The notes: generated from the letters alone by a model not told the origin. A stretch of 64,000 bases of DNA from Acidiferrobacterales bacterium (GCA_028820695.1 JAPPIB010000056.1:1-64000), one strand, 5' to 3'. Shown: positions 17,598-27,226, numbered from the stretch's first letter. Program-made: numbers and translations.

Positions 17598-18140
17598 TTA
17601 TTTTTTGACCAGGTGTTCGAGCAACCGGGGCATCAGCTCAACCAGATTGCATGGCCGACTCCGATAGTCCAGTTGGTGCTCGATCAGCATATCCCACGCG
17701 TCGGCACACGCTGAAGATGACCCGGGCAGACAAAAAATGTAGGTGGCGTTGGAGACGCCGGCAAATGCTCTTGACTGCAGCGTTGATGTCTTGATTTTCT
17801 CGTAGGATAGAACTCGGAACATCTCTCCGAACCCGCTGATTTCCTTGTCGAGCAATGGACGGATTGCCTCGGGAGTACCGTCTCGTCCGGTCACACCAGT
17901 TCCGCCCGTTGACAGTACAACCTGAATCCTCTCGTCGACAATCCACTGACAAACCTGAGCTCTCACCCGATGAATGTCATCTGGAACAATCTGCCTGTCA
18001 ACACAGACATGCCCTGATTTTTGGATTCGCTCAACCAACAACGATCCCGACTTGTCATTCTCTTGCGTTCGAGAGTCTGAAATGGTCAAAACCGCTATCG
18101 AAACTGGAATGAATGACCTGGACTGATCTTTCGCTGACAT
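17598..18140 (-). CDS. moaB: Molybdenum cofactor biosynthesis protein MoaB
   Basis: MoaB belongs to the MogA/MoaB family, linked to molybdopterin adenylylation. The protein carries 'VLTISDSRT', 'VVLSTGGTGVTGRDGTPEAI' and 'FCLPGSSSACADAW', all signature elements, within 180 residues. I start at the ATG at 18140 (MSAKDQSRSF), which matches the family length; an upstream in-frame start at 18233 would add 31 residues of unlike composition rich in Cys and His. It lies upstream of the DapA-like gene with a 35-bp gap. Confidence 0.93.
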   Translation of the reverse strand: MSAKDQSRSFIPVSIAVLTISDSRTQENDKSGSLLVERIQKSGHVCVDRQIVPDDIHRVRAQVCQWIVDERIQVVLSTGGTGVTGRDGTPEAIRPLLDKEISGFGEMFRVLSYEKIKTSTLQSRAFAGVSNATYIFCLPGSSSACADAWDMLIEHQLDYRSRPCNLVELMPRLLEHLVKK

Positions 18141-18546
18141 ATTCAATTCTGTACGCTGATACGATGTTAGTTGACACCTGCCATCAAAATAGTGCTGACG
18201 GTGGCCATCACAGCAATATTTGCAATCGGACAATATTCTACCAGTTAAGCGCCGATCGGGGCTATTTGAAGGAACTGATCAAATGGACAGCATGATGTCA
18301 CGAATCTGATTGCTTCTTCGATCTCCAGTTCATACGAATGCCAGATTGATCCTTCCAGAGCGCTACGCCGATATTCGAGCTCCCATGTGTCTGTATCAAT
18401 GAACGGGCCATCACTCCCATCAATCACTGCGCTGCGCGGGTCGGCGCATTTCGGTATCAGCGGTGATGTAGTTTACAATGGCTGTGTTCAGCCCAACCGG
18501 CCTCGCACTATGCAAGGCAAAGTTCTTGAAATCGGAGACAGATGTT
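18141..18546. other. Divergent promoter region between moaB and the CDGSH gene
   Basis: Both flanking genes read outward. No RNA gene or strong hairpin was seen in these 406 bp, and no promoter could be assigned with confidence. Confidence 0.4.
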
Positions 18547-18786
18547 ATGGCACAGCCCCATGTTGCACAAAAACAACCCTATGAAATGAACCTTGAACCC
18601 GGTGATTACTGGTGGTGTCGCTGCGGGCTATCAAGCAATCAGCCATTCTGTGACGGCTCACATAAGGCAACAGATCTCAGTCCGGTACAGGTAACCATTA
18701 CCAAAGCACGCAAATACTGGCTTTGCGGATGCAAGCACACCCAGAAACAGCCGTTCTGCGACGGAACACACAATTCACTCGACTGA
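18547..18786 (+). CDS. Two-motif CDGSH iron-sulfur domain protein
   Basis: This 79-residue protein contains two tandem CDGSH 2Fe-2S binding motifs. The first is C24-x-C26, then C35-DGS-H39; the second is C60-x-C62, then C71-DGT-H75. Each has the typical three-Cys, one-His ligand set. Bacterial two-motif CDGSH proteins are thought to take part in Fe-S or redox handling. The start at 18547 (MAQPHVAQ) follows GGAGA by a workable spacing; an upstream in-frame start at 18478 would add 23 unlike residues. It precedes pdxA by 65 bp on the same strand. Confidence 0.9.
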   Translation: MAQPHVAQKQPYEMNLEPGDYWWCRCGLSSNQPFCDGSHKATDLSPVQVTITKARKYWLCGCKHTQKQPFCDGTHNSLD

Positions 18787-18851
18787 GTTGCCACCGCACA
18801 TTGCTCGTCTCCTTTCAGTATCAGCTTGATTCAAATTACTGAATTGCCTCC

Positions 18852-19832
18852 GTGGACCGAATCAGAGTACTGGCATATACACCGGGTGACCCGGCCGGAA
18901 TCGGTCCAGATCTGACACTGCAATTGGCAAGCCAAATTTGCCAGCATCGCATTGTCGTCATAGCAGACCGAAACGTACTGAAGGAACGTGCGAAACTCCT
19001 TCATGTCAATCCTGCATTGCGTGAATATGATCGCAGCCAGCGATCGACCGGCGAGATTGAGTGCCTGCATGTGGACTGTAGTGCGACAGTGCATCCCGGC
19101 CAGCCCGATACCAAATATGCCGAGTATATCCTTGAAACGCTTGACATCGCAATTGATGGATGCCTGTCGGGGGAATTTGATGGGTTGGTAACCGGCCCGG
19201 TAGGCAAGGAGATCATCATCCGCGCCGGTACCGCCTTTACCGGTCACACTGAATACCTGGCGAAGAAAACTAAAACCGACTGCCCGGTCATGCTGCTTTG
19301 CTGTGGTAATCTTCGGGTAGCGCTTGTAACAACCCACCTGCCATTGTCAAAAGTTCCGAAGGCTGTCACCAAAGACCGAATCCTGTCTGTCGCAAGAGTG
19401 TTGCAACATGATCTTGTGAATCGTTTCCAGATCGCCTCACCCCGCATCGGAGTCTGCGGGCTCAACCCCCACGCCGGAGAAGGCGGGCAACTGGGCACGG
19501 AGGAAGTCAGCGAAATCCGACCGGCAATCAAACAACTCCAGGCCGAGGGATTGGAGATTTCAGGACCATACCCGGCCGATACTCTTTTTACCGGGAAAAT
19601 GCTGGACCGGTTTGATGTGATCCTCTCCATGTATCACGACCAGGGACTGCCGGTGGTCAAACACGCGGGGTTCGGCGAGGTTGTCAATGTCACGCTCGGT
19701 CTTCCAATGGTCAGGACCTCTGTCGATCATGGAACCGCTTACGACATCGCAGCTACCGGTCAGGCCGATGCCGGTAGTCTGTTGAGCGCGATTACGATGG
19801 CTGCCGAACTCAGTTCCGCGGTCGAGGCATGA
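18852..19832 (+). CDS. pdxA: 4-hydroxythreonine-4-phosphate dehydrogenase PdxA
   Basis: PdxA oxidises 4-phosphohydroxy-L-threonine in the DXP-dependent pyridoxal phosphate pathway. Family signatures are 'YTPGDPAGIGPDL', 'TGPVGKEII', 'FTGHTEYLA' (metal-binding His), 'CGLNPHAGEGG' and 'MYHDQGLPVVK'. The length of 326 is normal. It starts with GTG at 18852. Its stop overlaps the rsmA start by 4 bp, reproducing the pdxA-rsmA arrangement of gammaproteobacteria, though surA does not precede it here. Confidence 0.96.
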   Translation: MDRIRVLAYTPGDPAGIGPDLTLQLASQICQHRIVVIADRNVLKERAKLLHVNPALREYDRSQRSTGEIECLHVDCSATVHPGQPDTKYAEYILETLDIAIDGCLSGEFDGLVTGPVGKEIIIRAGTAFTGHTEYLAKKTKTDCPVMLLCCGNLRVALVTTHLPLSKVPKAVTKDRILSVARVLQHDLVNRFQIASPRIGVCGLNPHAGEGGQLGTEEVSEIRPAIKQLQAEGLEISGPYPADTLFTGKMLDRFDVILSMYHDQGLPVVKHAGFGEVVNVTLGLPMVRTSVDHGTAYDIAATGQADAGSLLSAITMAAELSSAVEA

Positions 19833-20626
19833 GCGCGCCGACCAAAAGAAAACGGTTGGGACAGCACTTCCTGACCGACCCCCAGACCATCGATAGGATT
19901 GTCAGATTGATCAACCCAAGCCCTGACGAGACCATGGTTGAGATCGGACCGGGCCGCGGTGCACTGACTGAAAGACTCGCAGGCAGAACAGCTGAATTTC
20001 ACGCAATCGAAATTGACCCGCACCTGTTCGGTGAGATCCACAGGAAAATGGCTTCAGAGTCGGTACAGATTCATCACGGCGACGCATTGAGTTTTGACTA
20101 TGGATCGCTGATGTCCGCCGGTCAGGGGCTGAGAATAGTTGGCAACCTGCCTTATTCGATCTCATCACAACTGATCATGCGGTTACTCAAGTTTGCCGAT
20201 GGAATCAAGGACCTGGTCTTCATGCTGCAGCGCGAGGTGGCGCTCAGACTGACTGCGCCCTGCGGCAGTCGCCACTACGGACGCTTGACTGTCTGCGTAA
20301 CACGGGTAATGCATGTGGAAATGATTTTCGATGTCCCTCCTGGTGCATTTTCGCCGCCACCCGAAGTACAATCAACCATGATTTACATGCGACCCGAAGA
20401 GGTCACTGATACTGATTCGAGAACCGAGGAAGCTTTCGCTGCCCTGGTTCGACTGGCGTTCAGCAACCGGCGCAAGACATTGAGAAACTCCCTGGCAAGT
20501 CCTCTTGGTGAAACACACCTCGCCCAATGCGGCATTGACCCAGGCCTGCGGGCTCAGAATCTGACTGTCGGGCAGTATCTGCGTCTTGCCGAATATGCGA
20601 TCTCAAACAATCTCGACGTCCGATGA
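19829..20626 (+). CDS. rsmA: 16S rRNA dimethyladenosine transferase RsmA (KsgA)
   Basis: RsmA dimethylates two adjacent adenosines near the 3' end of 16S rRNA during 30S maturation. The SAM motif is 'VEIGPGRGALTERL' and the target-base motif is 'NLPYSIS'. The opening 'KRLGQHFLTD' is diagnostic. It overlaps pdxA upstream and the following exported-protein gene downstream by 4 bp each, so the three are translationally coupled. apaG and apaH, frequent followers of rsmA, are absent. Confidence 0.97.
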   Translation: MSAPTKRKRLGQHFLTDPQTIDRIVRLINPSPDETMVEIGPGRGALTERLAGRTAEFHAIEIDPHLFGEIHRKMASESVQIHHGDALSFDYGSLMSAGQGLRIVGNLPYSISSQLIMRLLKFADGIKDLVFMLQREVALRLTAPCGSRHYGRLTVCVTRVMHVEMIFDVPPGAFSPPPEVQSTMIYMRPEEVTDTDSRTEEAFAALVRLAFSNRRKTLRNSLASPLGETHLAQCGIDPGLRAQNLTVGQYLRLAEYAISNNLDVR

Positions 20627-21228
20627 AAGATCTCACACGCGCCAAATCGCACATACTTCCGGGTTTGCTGTTAATCGCAACAATAGTCACACTTGCCGGA
20701 ACCTCTTCCATCCGGGCCGGTTATTTTGACTGCAGTGTCGTCTATGACGAATTTGATCAGTTGATGCTGGCTAACTTTCTAGTGGAGCCAAACCGATACG
20801 TAGATTCGCTCGAAGACAGCATCACCCGGCAGGAACATGTCACCTATCAACAGGATACATTCAAACTGCGCAAAGGCCGGGAACAGTCGGGAATCGGTGT
20901 CTTTGTGACAAATCAGAATCTGTACGGCAAGATGCTGTACGTGTGGCGGGAAAAAATTTGGGAGGAAAGGACACCTCTTGTGCTCGAGGAGATCATCACG
21001 TTTGGCCGCGTCCGAGACGGATATGCTCCCGTTCGGCAAAGATCAGTTTACCTTACACCCGGCTTGGCAGTTGACCTCGATCGCGCAATGACTGTTGACC
21101 CGCTCGACGATGCTGCGGATCTCATGTATGTCTATGAAGACGGATTGTATAGCCTTCGAGGCATCGAGCCTTCAAAGGTCTACTTTCCGATCGAATCCAT
21201 GTGCCACGAACTGGAACATAGTCAGTAA
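20623..21228 (+). CDS. Exported protein of unknown function coupled to rsmA
   Basis: A 201-residue protein with a clear signal peptide (hydrophobic core about 12-26, probable cleavage near SIRAG at 29-33). The mature part has no recognised domain. It is rich in Asp, Tyr and Val, with an internal 'VRQRSVYLTPGLAVDLDRAM' segment, and looks like a mixed alpha/beta periplasmic or envelope protein. The ATG overlaps the rsmA stop by 4 bp. It is the last gene of pdxA-rsmA and faces plsC 23 bp away. Confidence 0.8.
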   Translation: MKDLTRAKSHILPGLLLIATIVTLAGTSSIRAGYFDCSVVYDEFDQLMLANFLVEPNRYVDSLEDSITRQEHVTYQQDTFKLRKGREQSGIGVFVTNQNLYGKMLYVWREKIWEERTPLVLEEIITFGRVRDGYAPVRQRSVYLTPGLAVDLDRAMTVDPLDDAADLMYVYEDGLYSLRGIEPSKVYFPIESMCHELEHSQ

Positions 21229-21251
21229 TAACTGCCGGCACATTGTGTTGT

Positions 21252-21998
21252 TTACAGTGTCTCGTCCGGCAAGTCGTCGGCAGCGTACGCCGGACTGATT
21301 TCGGGCATCGTCTTGCGAATCCACTGTTCCGCCATCTGGTTCATCTGCCTGGGTTTGAGTTGATCGGGGTAGATCGGTTCGCCGATTCGAACACGGATCG
21401 TGCCGGGACGTTTCCTGAATTCCCTGCGACGCCAGAAATCACCGGCGTTGTGTGCGACGGGTACCAAGGGAACACCAGCGCGTACCGCCAACAGTGCGGC
21501 ACTGGCCATATAGGTGCCATGCTTGCCCGGATCGATTCTCGTCCCTTCGGGAAATACAACAACCCATCGTCCTTCCTCAAGCACGCTCTTGCCTTGCTGG
21601 ATCACCTCCTCCAACGCTCTGCGCACCTCACTGCGGTTGATTCTGATCGGATGCGTAGCAGCCAGACCCCAGCCAAAAAATGGAATATGCAAAAGCGAGC
21701 GTTTCAACACCCAGGCCTGGGGTGGAAATATAGTCTGATACGCGATAGTCTCCCACGCGGACTGGTGCTTGGAAAAAATCACTGAGGGAACAGATGGCAG
21801 ATTTTCCAAACCCTCCACCTCGTGGCGCAATCCGCACACGACCTTGAGCAGCCAGATCACAAAGTACGCCCACAGACCGATCACCCGGGATCGAAACTTG
21901 GCCTCGCAGAAATATACGGCAACGGCAACCGGCCAGTACAGCACCGCGGCCGAGATCATGCCCGTCATGAATATCAATGCTCGGATATTACCGATCAC
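21252..21998 (-). CDS. plsC: 1-acyl-sn-glycerol-3-phosphate acyltransferase PlsC
   Basis: PlsC acylates lysophosphatidic acid to phosphatidic acid at the inner membrane. Motif I is seen as 'FSKHQSAWET', an HX4E form of HX4D that is common in this branch; motif III is 'FPEGTR'; 'PLVPVAHNAG' is motif IV. The N-terminus carries a membrane anchor (about 8-30). It is the last gene of a glyQS-mazG-plsC run on the minus strand. In many gammaproteobacteria plsC also follows glyQ-glyS (with gmhB between), so the neighbourhood is conserved. Confidence 0.93.
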   Translation of the reverse strand: MIGNIRALIFMTGMISAAVLYWPVAVAVYFCEAKFRSRVIGLWAYFVIWLLKVVCGLRHEVEGLENLPSVPSVIFSKHQSAWETIAYQTIFPPQAWVLKRSLLHIPFFGWGLAATHPIRINRSEVRRALEEVIQQGKSVLEEGRWVVVFPEGTRIDPGKHGTYMASAALLAVRAGVPLVPVAHNAGDFWRRREFRKRPGTIRVRIGEPIYPDQLKPRQMNQMAEQWIRKTMPEISPAYAADDLPDETL

Positions 21999-22046
21999 AA
22001 CCCGGTCCGGTTGAAGTCGAATGTCTCTGAAAAGTACGCGTACCAG

Positions 22047-22376
22047 TCAGGATTCAAAGTCCGAGACCCGCAAGGTCCCATCGATGATCCTGCCCTCGCG
22101 TTCAAGGATTCTGGTCATTTTCGCCCAAAACGCATCATTCAGGTCAAAGTCAGCCGCAATTGAAGTGCCGAGCAGCAGGATCAACAAGTCCGCACACTCC
22201 TCGGACAGGGATTCGGTGCCTTTACCCTTGGTCACTGCAGCAGAAATCTCTCCAAGCTCCTCAGCCATCAACGCGACCCGAAACCGCAGGTCGTGCCCGC
22301 CGGTATTTTCAAAGTCGTGCTTGGTGTGGAACCGTCTTACCGCATCCAGCATTTGCTCGTAAGAATCCTTGCTCAT
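22047..22376 (-). CDS. MazG-like nucleotide pyrophosphohydrolase
   Basis: A 109-residue all-alpha NTP-PPase of the MazG/dUTPase-2 superfamily. The metal-binding pattern is visible as E39-E40-x-x-E43 followed by E60-x-x-D63 in 'EECADLLIL'. Single-domain MazG-like enzymes hydrolyse non-canonical nucleoside triphosphates; the substrate here is unknown. The gene begins 3 bp after glyQS ends and precedes plsC, taking the position that gmhB holds in related clusters. Confidence 0.85.
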   Translation of the reverse strand: MSKDSYEQMLDAVRRFHTKHDFENTGGHDLRFRVALMAEELGEISAAVTKGKGTESLSEECADLLILLLGTSIAADFDLNDAFWAKMTRILEREGRIIDGTLRVSDFES

Positions 22377-22379
22377 CGG

Positions 22380-25300
22380 TTACACCTTGGCGGGCTTGAG
22401 AAGCGATAATTCTGCGACCTCGCGAAAAAGACCGCTTACAAATCTCACCAGCGCAACACGATTCCTGCGAACTTCAGGATTTTCATCCATAACCATCACA
22501 TCGTCGAAAAACCGGTCAATCGGATCGCGCAGCACGGAGAGCTTGAGTAGAATCTCGCCATGCTGGGATTCGCTGACCAAGGGAGCGATCCGGGCATGCA
22601 GTTTCACGGCATCCTCATAAAGTCGCCGTTCGGAATCATCAGCCAAAAGATCAGGATCCACCTCGGCGATGTCCGAATCCCCGCTCTGACGCAGGATATT
22701 GCTGATCCGCTTGTTGGCCGCAATCAGATCGGAATACTCGACCAGTTCCCTGAACTGACGCACTGCCCGAATCCGCTTGTCGAATTCGAGCGGACGCGGC
22801 GGACGCAATTCGTAGACCGCTGCAAACTCGTCCGCACGATACCCCTGGTCAAGGTAGTAAGCTCTGAGACGCTCAAGCATGAACTCGAAAATTTCCCGTA
22901 CCAGCCCATCGTCCGCGGATACCTGTATCGCACTGCCCGGCTGTCCCTTCTGATCCAGATATACGGCGACCGACTGCTGCAGCAACTCGATCAGGTCCAG
23001 ATCGGTACCGCACTCAATGATAATTCGAAGGATTGCAATCGCCGAGCGCCTCAGCGAATAAGGGTCGCGATCACCTCGCACTCGTTCACCGGCTGCCATC
23101 AGCCCCGCGATCGAATCCAGTCGATCTGCGATAGCGATCACCCTGCCTGCACTGGAGCCAGGCAGCGAGTCCGTTACATTTCGCGGCTTGTAATGCTCCT
23201 CGACAGCTTTGGCGACCGCCGGTGATTCCGCGTCAAACTGGGCATAATAGCCGCCCATCACACCCTGTAAGTTCGGAAATTCACCGACCATTTCTGTGAC
23301 TAGATCCACTTTGGCGAGCTGGGCTGCTCTTTGAGCCTCATGCCCATCCGCCTCGAGCTTCGAAGCGATAAATGCTGCCAGCATCTCAATGCGCTGCGTT
23401 TTTGCAAAGACAGATCCGAGCGACTTGTGAAACATGAGATCATTGAGCATCGCGGCCTTGCTCGCAAGCGTTGTACGACAGTCCTGTTGCCAGAAGAATT
23501 TGGCATCGGAAAGTCTCGCCCGCAAAACACGTTCGTTGCCTTTGGCTACCCGGGATTCAATGTCAGCATCGGCAAGCTCAATGTTGGCAACACCGATGAA
23601 TCGGTTGGTCAGATTGCCCGCTTCGTCAAACATCGGAAAAAATTTCTGATGGTGCCGCATTGATGTAATCAGGACTTCCGGCGGAAGTTTGAGGAACGAT
23701 TCGTCAAACGACCCGCAAAAGGCGTGTGGCAGCTCAACCAGATTGGTCACCTGATCCAGCAATTCCTCATCGTCAGGGGCGACCGCGTCGAACGCCTTGA
23801 GCAGAACATCCATCTGGTCCCGGATCATGTTCTTGCGTTCATGCCAATCAGTCACCACTCGTCCGTGTTCAAGCAGTACTTCGCGGTATGCGGACGCGGC
23901 AGGGATTGTGACGGGATCGTTCACGTGAAACCGATGACCGCGACTCAGTCGACCGGACTGTACCGCAAAAACTTCGCACGGAATGACATCGTCGCCGTGC
24001 AGCAGCACGAGCCAGTGAACCGGGCGGACAAACTCACTGTCGTAGTCCGCCCAGCGCATTCGTTTTGGTACCGGCAATCTGGATATCGCGCGGGTTACGC
24101 AATCCGGCACGAGCTCGTCCGCATCACGGCCCGGCTCAACAATCTCACAGGATACGAAACTGCCTTTCTCCGATTCTGTCACCACCAATTCGCTGGGAGT
24201 CACGCCGCATGCAGTCGCGAAACCGATTGCCGCCTGGGTCGGTTTGCCATCCTTGTCGTAGGCCCGCGAGACCGCAGGTCCTCGTCGCGGTCGAGTGATG
24301 TCCTCGCGACGCGAGCGAACGTCATTGATCACAACAGCCAGTCGCCGGGGGGTGGCATGCCATTCGGACTTGACGTCCAGCGAATCGACCAGTCCCGTTT
24401 CCAGCAATTCCTTTCTCAACTCACGGTCCAGGGTCGAACCCAGTCGATGAATCGCATCAGGGGGAAGTTCCTCGGTACCGATTTCCAAAAGCAGGGGTCG
24501 AGCTGTACCTGGCCGATCGGATACGGGTTTTCCGACCGACGGACTGCTTTCGGTTGCGATGGTCTTTTCGCGGTGTCGTAAATTCGGAAACTGCTTGTCT
24601 TGCAGACTGTTGTAGTAAGTCGCCGCGACATCGCGTGCAAGTGCCCTGACGCGTCCGATAAACCGGGCCCGTTCGGTTACCCCGATGACCCGTCTGGCAT
24701 CCAGCAGGTTGAACGTATGTGATGCCTGAAGTGTCTGTTCGTAAGCCGGTAACGACAGCCCAAATCCAACCAGTTTCCTGCATTGCGCCTCACAGGCATC
24801 GAAACGTCGGAAAAGCTCTTCAGTATCGGCATGTTCGAAATTGTAGCTTGACTGTTCCTGCTCATTTTGCAGGTGCAGGTCGCCGTAACCGAAGCGGTCG
24901 TTCCAGCGCAGGTCAAATACGTTGTCGACTCCTTGCACATACATCGCGATTCGCTCAAGTCCGTAGGTGATCTCGCCGGTTACAGGCCTGCACTCAAGCC
25001 CCCCGACCTGCTGAAAATAGGTGACCTGCGTGATTTCCATTCCATTCAGCCACACCTCCCAGCCCAGGCCCCAGGCCCCCAGAGTCGGAGACTCCCAGTC
25101 ATCCTCAACGAACCTGATGTCGTCCCTGAGCGGATCAATCCCCAAACGGGCCAGAGATTCGATGTACAGATCCTGAAAATCGATCGGTGACGGTTTCAGG
25201 ACCACCTGATACTGAAAGTAATGCTGCAGGCGGTTTGGATTCTCACCGTATCGACCGTCTGTCGGTCGACGGGAGGGCTGAACATAGGCTGACCGGGACG

Positions 25301-25445
25301 GTTCCGGTCCGATCGCGGCCAGAAATGTCGCTGGATGAAAGGTTCCAGCTCCGACCTCCATATCGTAGGGCTGCAGGATCACGCATCCGTTTTCCGCCCA
25401 GAATTCATTGAGCGAGAAAATTATTTTCTGAAAATTCAAATGCAA
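22380..25445 (-). CDS. glyQS: Glycyl-tRNA synthetase, alpha and beta subunits fused in one chain
   Basis: This tetrameric-type bacterial GlyRS charges tRNA-Gly. Normally alpha (GlyQ, about 300 aa) and beta (GlyS, about 690 aa) are separate; here they form one 1021-residue frame. Residues 1-290 are the catalytic alpha part ('[17 protein letters not shown]', '[20 protein letters not shown]', '[18 protein letters not shown]'). About 296-318 is a Ser/Pro/Thr-rich linker. From '[16 protein letters not shown]' on is the beta part, with an HD-like region and the C-terminal anticodon-binding domain ('ARIAPLV'). No stop or frameshift separates them. Confidence 0.96.
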   Translation of the reverse strand: MHLNFQKIIFSLNEFWAENGCVILQPYDMEVGAGTFHPATFLAAIGPEPSRSAYVQPSRRPTDGRYGENPNRLQHYFQYQVVLKPSPIDFQDLYIESLARLGIDPLRDDIRFVEDDWESPTLGAWGLGWEVWLNGMEITQVTYFQQVGGLECRPVTGEITYGLERIAMYVQGVDNVFDLRWNDRFGYGDLHLQNEQEQSSYNFEHADTEELFRRFDACEAQCRKLVGFGLSLPAYEQTLQASHTFNLLDARRVIGVTERARFIGRVRALARDVAATYYNSLQDKQFPNLRHREKTIATESSPSVGKPVSDRPGTARPLLLEIGTEELPPDAIHRLGSTLDRELRKELLETGLVDSLDVKSEWHATPRRLAVVINDVRSRREDITRPRRGPAVSRAYDKDGKPTQAAIGFATACGVTPSELVVTESEKGSFVSCEIVEPGRDADELVPDCVTRAISRLPVPKRMRWADYDSEFVRPVHWLVLLHGDDVIPCEVFAVQSGRLSRGHRFHVNDPVTIPAASAYREVLLEHGRVVTDWHERKNMIRDQMDVLLKAFDAVAPDDEELLDQVTNLVELPHAFCGSFDESFLKLPPEVLITSMRHHQKFFPMFDEAGNLTNRFIGVANIELADADIESRVAKGNERVLRARLSDAKFFWQQDCRTTLASKAAMLNDLMFHKSLGSVFAKTQRIEMLAAFIASKLEADGHEAQRAAQLAKVDLVTEMVGEFPNLQGVMGGYYAQFDAESPAVAKAVEEHYKPRNVTDSLPGSSAGRVIAIADRLDSIAGLMAAGERVRGDRDPYSLRRSAIAILRIIIECGTDLDLIELLQQSVAVYLDQKGQPGSAIQVSADDGLVREIFEFMLERLRAYYLDQGYRADEFAAVYELRPPRPLEFDKRIRAVRQFRELVEYSDLIAANKRISNILRQSGDSDIAEVDPDLLADDSERRLYEDAVKLHARIAPLVSESQHGEILLKLSVLRDPIDRFFDDVMVMDENPEVRRNRVALVRFVSGLFREVAELSLLKPAKV

Positions 25446-25779
25446 CCCCTGGAAAACGATACTGTGAATTTAGACGATCAGCCATTCTGTTTAATGGACT
25501 TTGAGCGTGGCAGACCAAAACCGAAGAGATCAGACCGAAGTTCTTGCCTTGTGTGCGCGATTATATCGTTATACTCCCGGACGCCGCGACAGGGTTGAGG
25601 TTCCACCGATTCCGATCCAGGTCGCAACCACGCTGATTGGCAGCGGTCCGGTCCCGCATACAAAACGAGAACCGCTCTGACCGTGTCATTTTCCAGATAC
25701 GGATTCCCAACGGCAAGTAATTCGAACCGCCAAATAAGTACAATATCTGCGAAATCCACTGTTCTACCCGCTTATTGTC
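25446..25779. other. Divergent promoter region between glyQS and the PP-loop gene
   Basis: This 334-bp gap separates divergent genes. No tRNA-like fold, riboswitch or T-box could be made out by eye, and no promoter was assigned with confidence. Confidence 0.4.
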
Positions 25780-26823
25780 ATGACAACCCAGAGAAAAGCA
25801 ATCGCATTGATATCCGGTGGCCTGGACTCCATGCTCGCTGCCCGCATCATGCAGGAGCACGATATTCATGTGGAAGGACTGAACATCTTCACAGGATTCT
25901 GTGTGGAGGGACACACGCATGCGATCCGCAACAAGGATCGCAAGAAGAAAAAGCGCAACAATGCGCTGTGGGCCGCCGAACAGATCGGAATCAAGCTTCA
26001 TATCGTAGAAGCCATCGAACCGTACAAGCAGATTGTCCTCAACCCGAGACACGGCTACGGTGCCAATCTCAATCCCTGCCTCGACTGTAAGGGGTTCATG
26101 GTCGGCATGGCCAAGGAGTGGATGGAAGAAAACGGATTCGACTTCATTGTGACCGGTGAGGTCATGGGGCAACGGCCGAAGTCGCAAAGACGCTCTACCT
26201 TTCCCGTTGTCGCCCGGGAGTCCGGCGCATTCGATCGCCTGCTGCGTCCGTTGAGTGCAAAACTACTGCCGCCGACCCTGCCTGAGCGTGCGCGATGGGT
26301 CGATCGCGAACAGCTTTATGAGTTGTCCGGACGATCGCGGCGAGGGCAGATTGAGCTTGCAGACCGGTTCGGCATCACCGAATACTCACAGCCGGCCGGT
26401 GGCTGCTGTTTCCTGACCGACGAGGCCTACTCAAGAAAGCTTCAGGACTTCTGGGACCATCGTACGGATCGCAATTATGAGTTGGACGATATCATGCTGC
26501 TCAAGGTCGGACGCCATCTTCGCCCGACCGATGACTGGAAACTGATCATCGCCAGGGACGCCGGCGAAACCAACTACCTGAGCGGATACAGGTCCCAGTT
26601 CGCCCACTTCTCGATTACAAGTCATTCCGGACCACTGACCCTCGTCGATGGTGACATACCGGATGCGGACGTTGAGCTGGCGGCCCGGGTTGTCGCCCGC
26701 TTCGGCAGCTCGCGCGACGCCGAGCGCGTCGATGTCCGCTTTACACGAACCGATGGTCGCGAGCATACCTTGACCGTATCACCGATACGTCCCTCGGAAA
26801 TTCCTGAACCATGGTACGTATAG
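25780..26823 (+). CDS. PP-loop ATPase, tRNA thiouridylase-like (MnmA/ThiI type) with C-terminal NFACT-R-like domain
   Basis: An N-type ATP pyrophosphatase: PP-loop SGGLDS at 12-17, a C100-LD-C103 pair and a C209-C210 pair in 'AGGCCFLT', suited to tRNA thiolation through a persulfide or Fe-S cluster. The last about 110 residues ('DIMLLKVGRHLRP' onward) resemble the RNA-binding NFACT-R-type domain found at the end of some ThiI/MnmA relatives. It is not standard MnmA or ThiI: it has 347 residues and lacks the THUMP domain. The gene overlaps a TusA-like gene by 13 bp, so enzyme and sulfur carrier are probably made together. The target nucleotide is unknown. Confidence 0.82.
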   Translation: MTTQRKAIALISGGLDSMLAARIMQEHDIHVEGLNIFTGFCVEGHTHAIRNKDRKKKKRNNALWAAEQIGIKLHIVEAIEPYKQIVLNPRHGYGANLNPCLDCKGFMVGMAKEWMEENGFDFIVTGEVMGQRPKSQRRSTFPVVARESGAFDRLLRPLSAKLLPPTLPERARWVDREQLYELSGRSRRGQIELADRFGITEYSQPAGGCCFLTDEAYSRKLQDFWDHRTDRNYELDDIMLLKVGRHLRPTDDWKLIIARDAGETNYLSGYRSQFAHFSITSHSGPLTLVDGDIPDADVELAARVVARFGSSRDAERVDVRFTRTDGREHTLTVSPIRPSEIPEPWYV

Positions 26824-27044
26824 ATCAGACACTGGATGCGCGTAACCTGATCTGCCCCATGCCGGTCATCCGAACCCAGCAAAAAGTGGAGACGCTGGAT
26901 GCAGGACAGATTCTGGAAGTACATTGCACCGACCCTGGCGCGCTCGTCGACATCCCTGCCTGGTGCAGAGTTCATGGACACCAAGTGCTCTTCGCCGAAA
27001 CACTGAACAACGAATCCATCGTCCGACTGCAAGTGTGCAGGTAA
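26811..27044 (+). CDS. TusA-family sulfur carrier protein
   Basis: A 77-residue protein with the TusA/SirA two-layer fold and the persulfide-carrying cysteine Cys15 in 'LICPMPVI' (the conserved CPxP motif). TusA proteins relay sulfane sulfur from cysteine desulfurase to thiolation enzymes. The start lies inside the end of the PP-loop gene (13-bp overlap), strongly suggesting a dedicated donor for that enzyme. It may be a paralogue rather than the canonical TusA for mnm5s2U. Confidence 0.88.
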   Translation: MVRIDQTLDARNLICPMPVIRTQQKVETLDAGQILEVHCTDPGALVDIPAWCRVHGHQVLFAETLNNESIVRLQVCR

Positions 27045-27150
27045 AGCTCCTGCCGGTCTGAATCTCGCCCCGCGACAGTTCTTTCTGCGGGCTGGTTTTC
27101 AATCGTCACACATCGAGTCGCGACGTTTCTTTTCGGTCAATCGCTATATA

Positions 27151-27187
27151 TTGGTGCATAATTTAATTTATGCACTAAAATAGTGCT
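27151..27187 (+). promoter_or_regulatory. Probable NtrC binding region upstream of glnA
   Basis: TGCAC (27171-27175) and GTGCT (27183-27187) are separated by 7 nt, matching the NtrC pattern TGCAC-N7-GTGCA with one mismatch. A further half site, GTGCA (27154-27158), lies upstream in an AT-rich stretch. The dyad sits about 40-60 bp upstream of the sigma-54 element, close for an enhancer but plausible. Confidence 0.6.
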
Positions 27188-27226
27188 GATACAGCCCCAA
27201 TATGGTGGCTGGCGGTTCATTTTGCA

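Noticed and set aside
25446..25779. T-box or tRNA gene near glyQS
   Set aside because: No T-box antiterminator core or cloverleaf could be made out on either strand.
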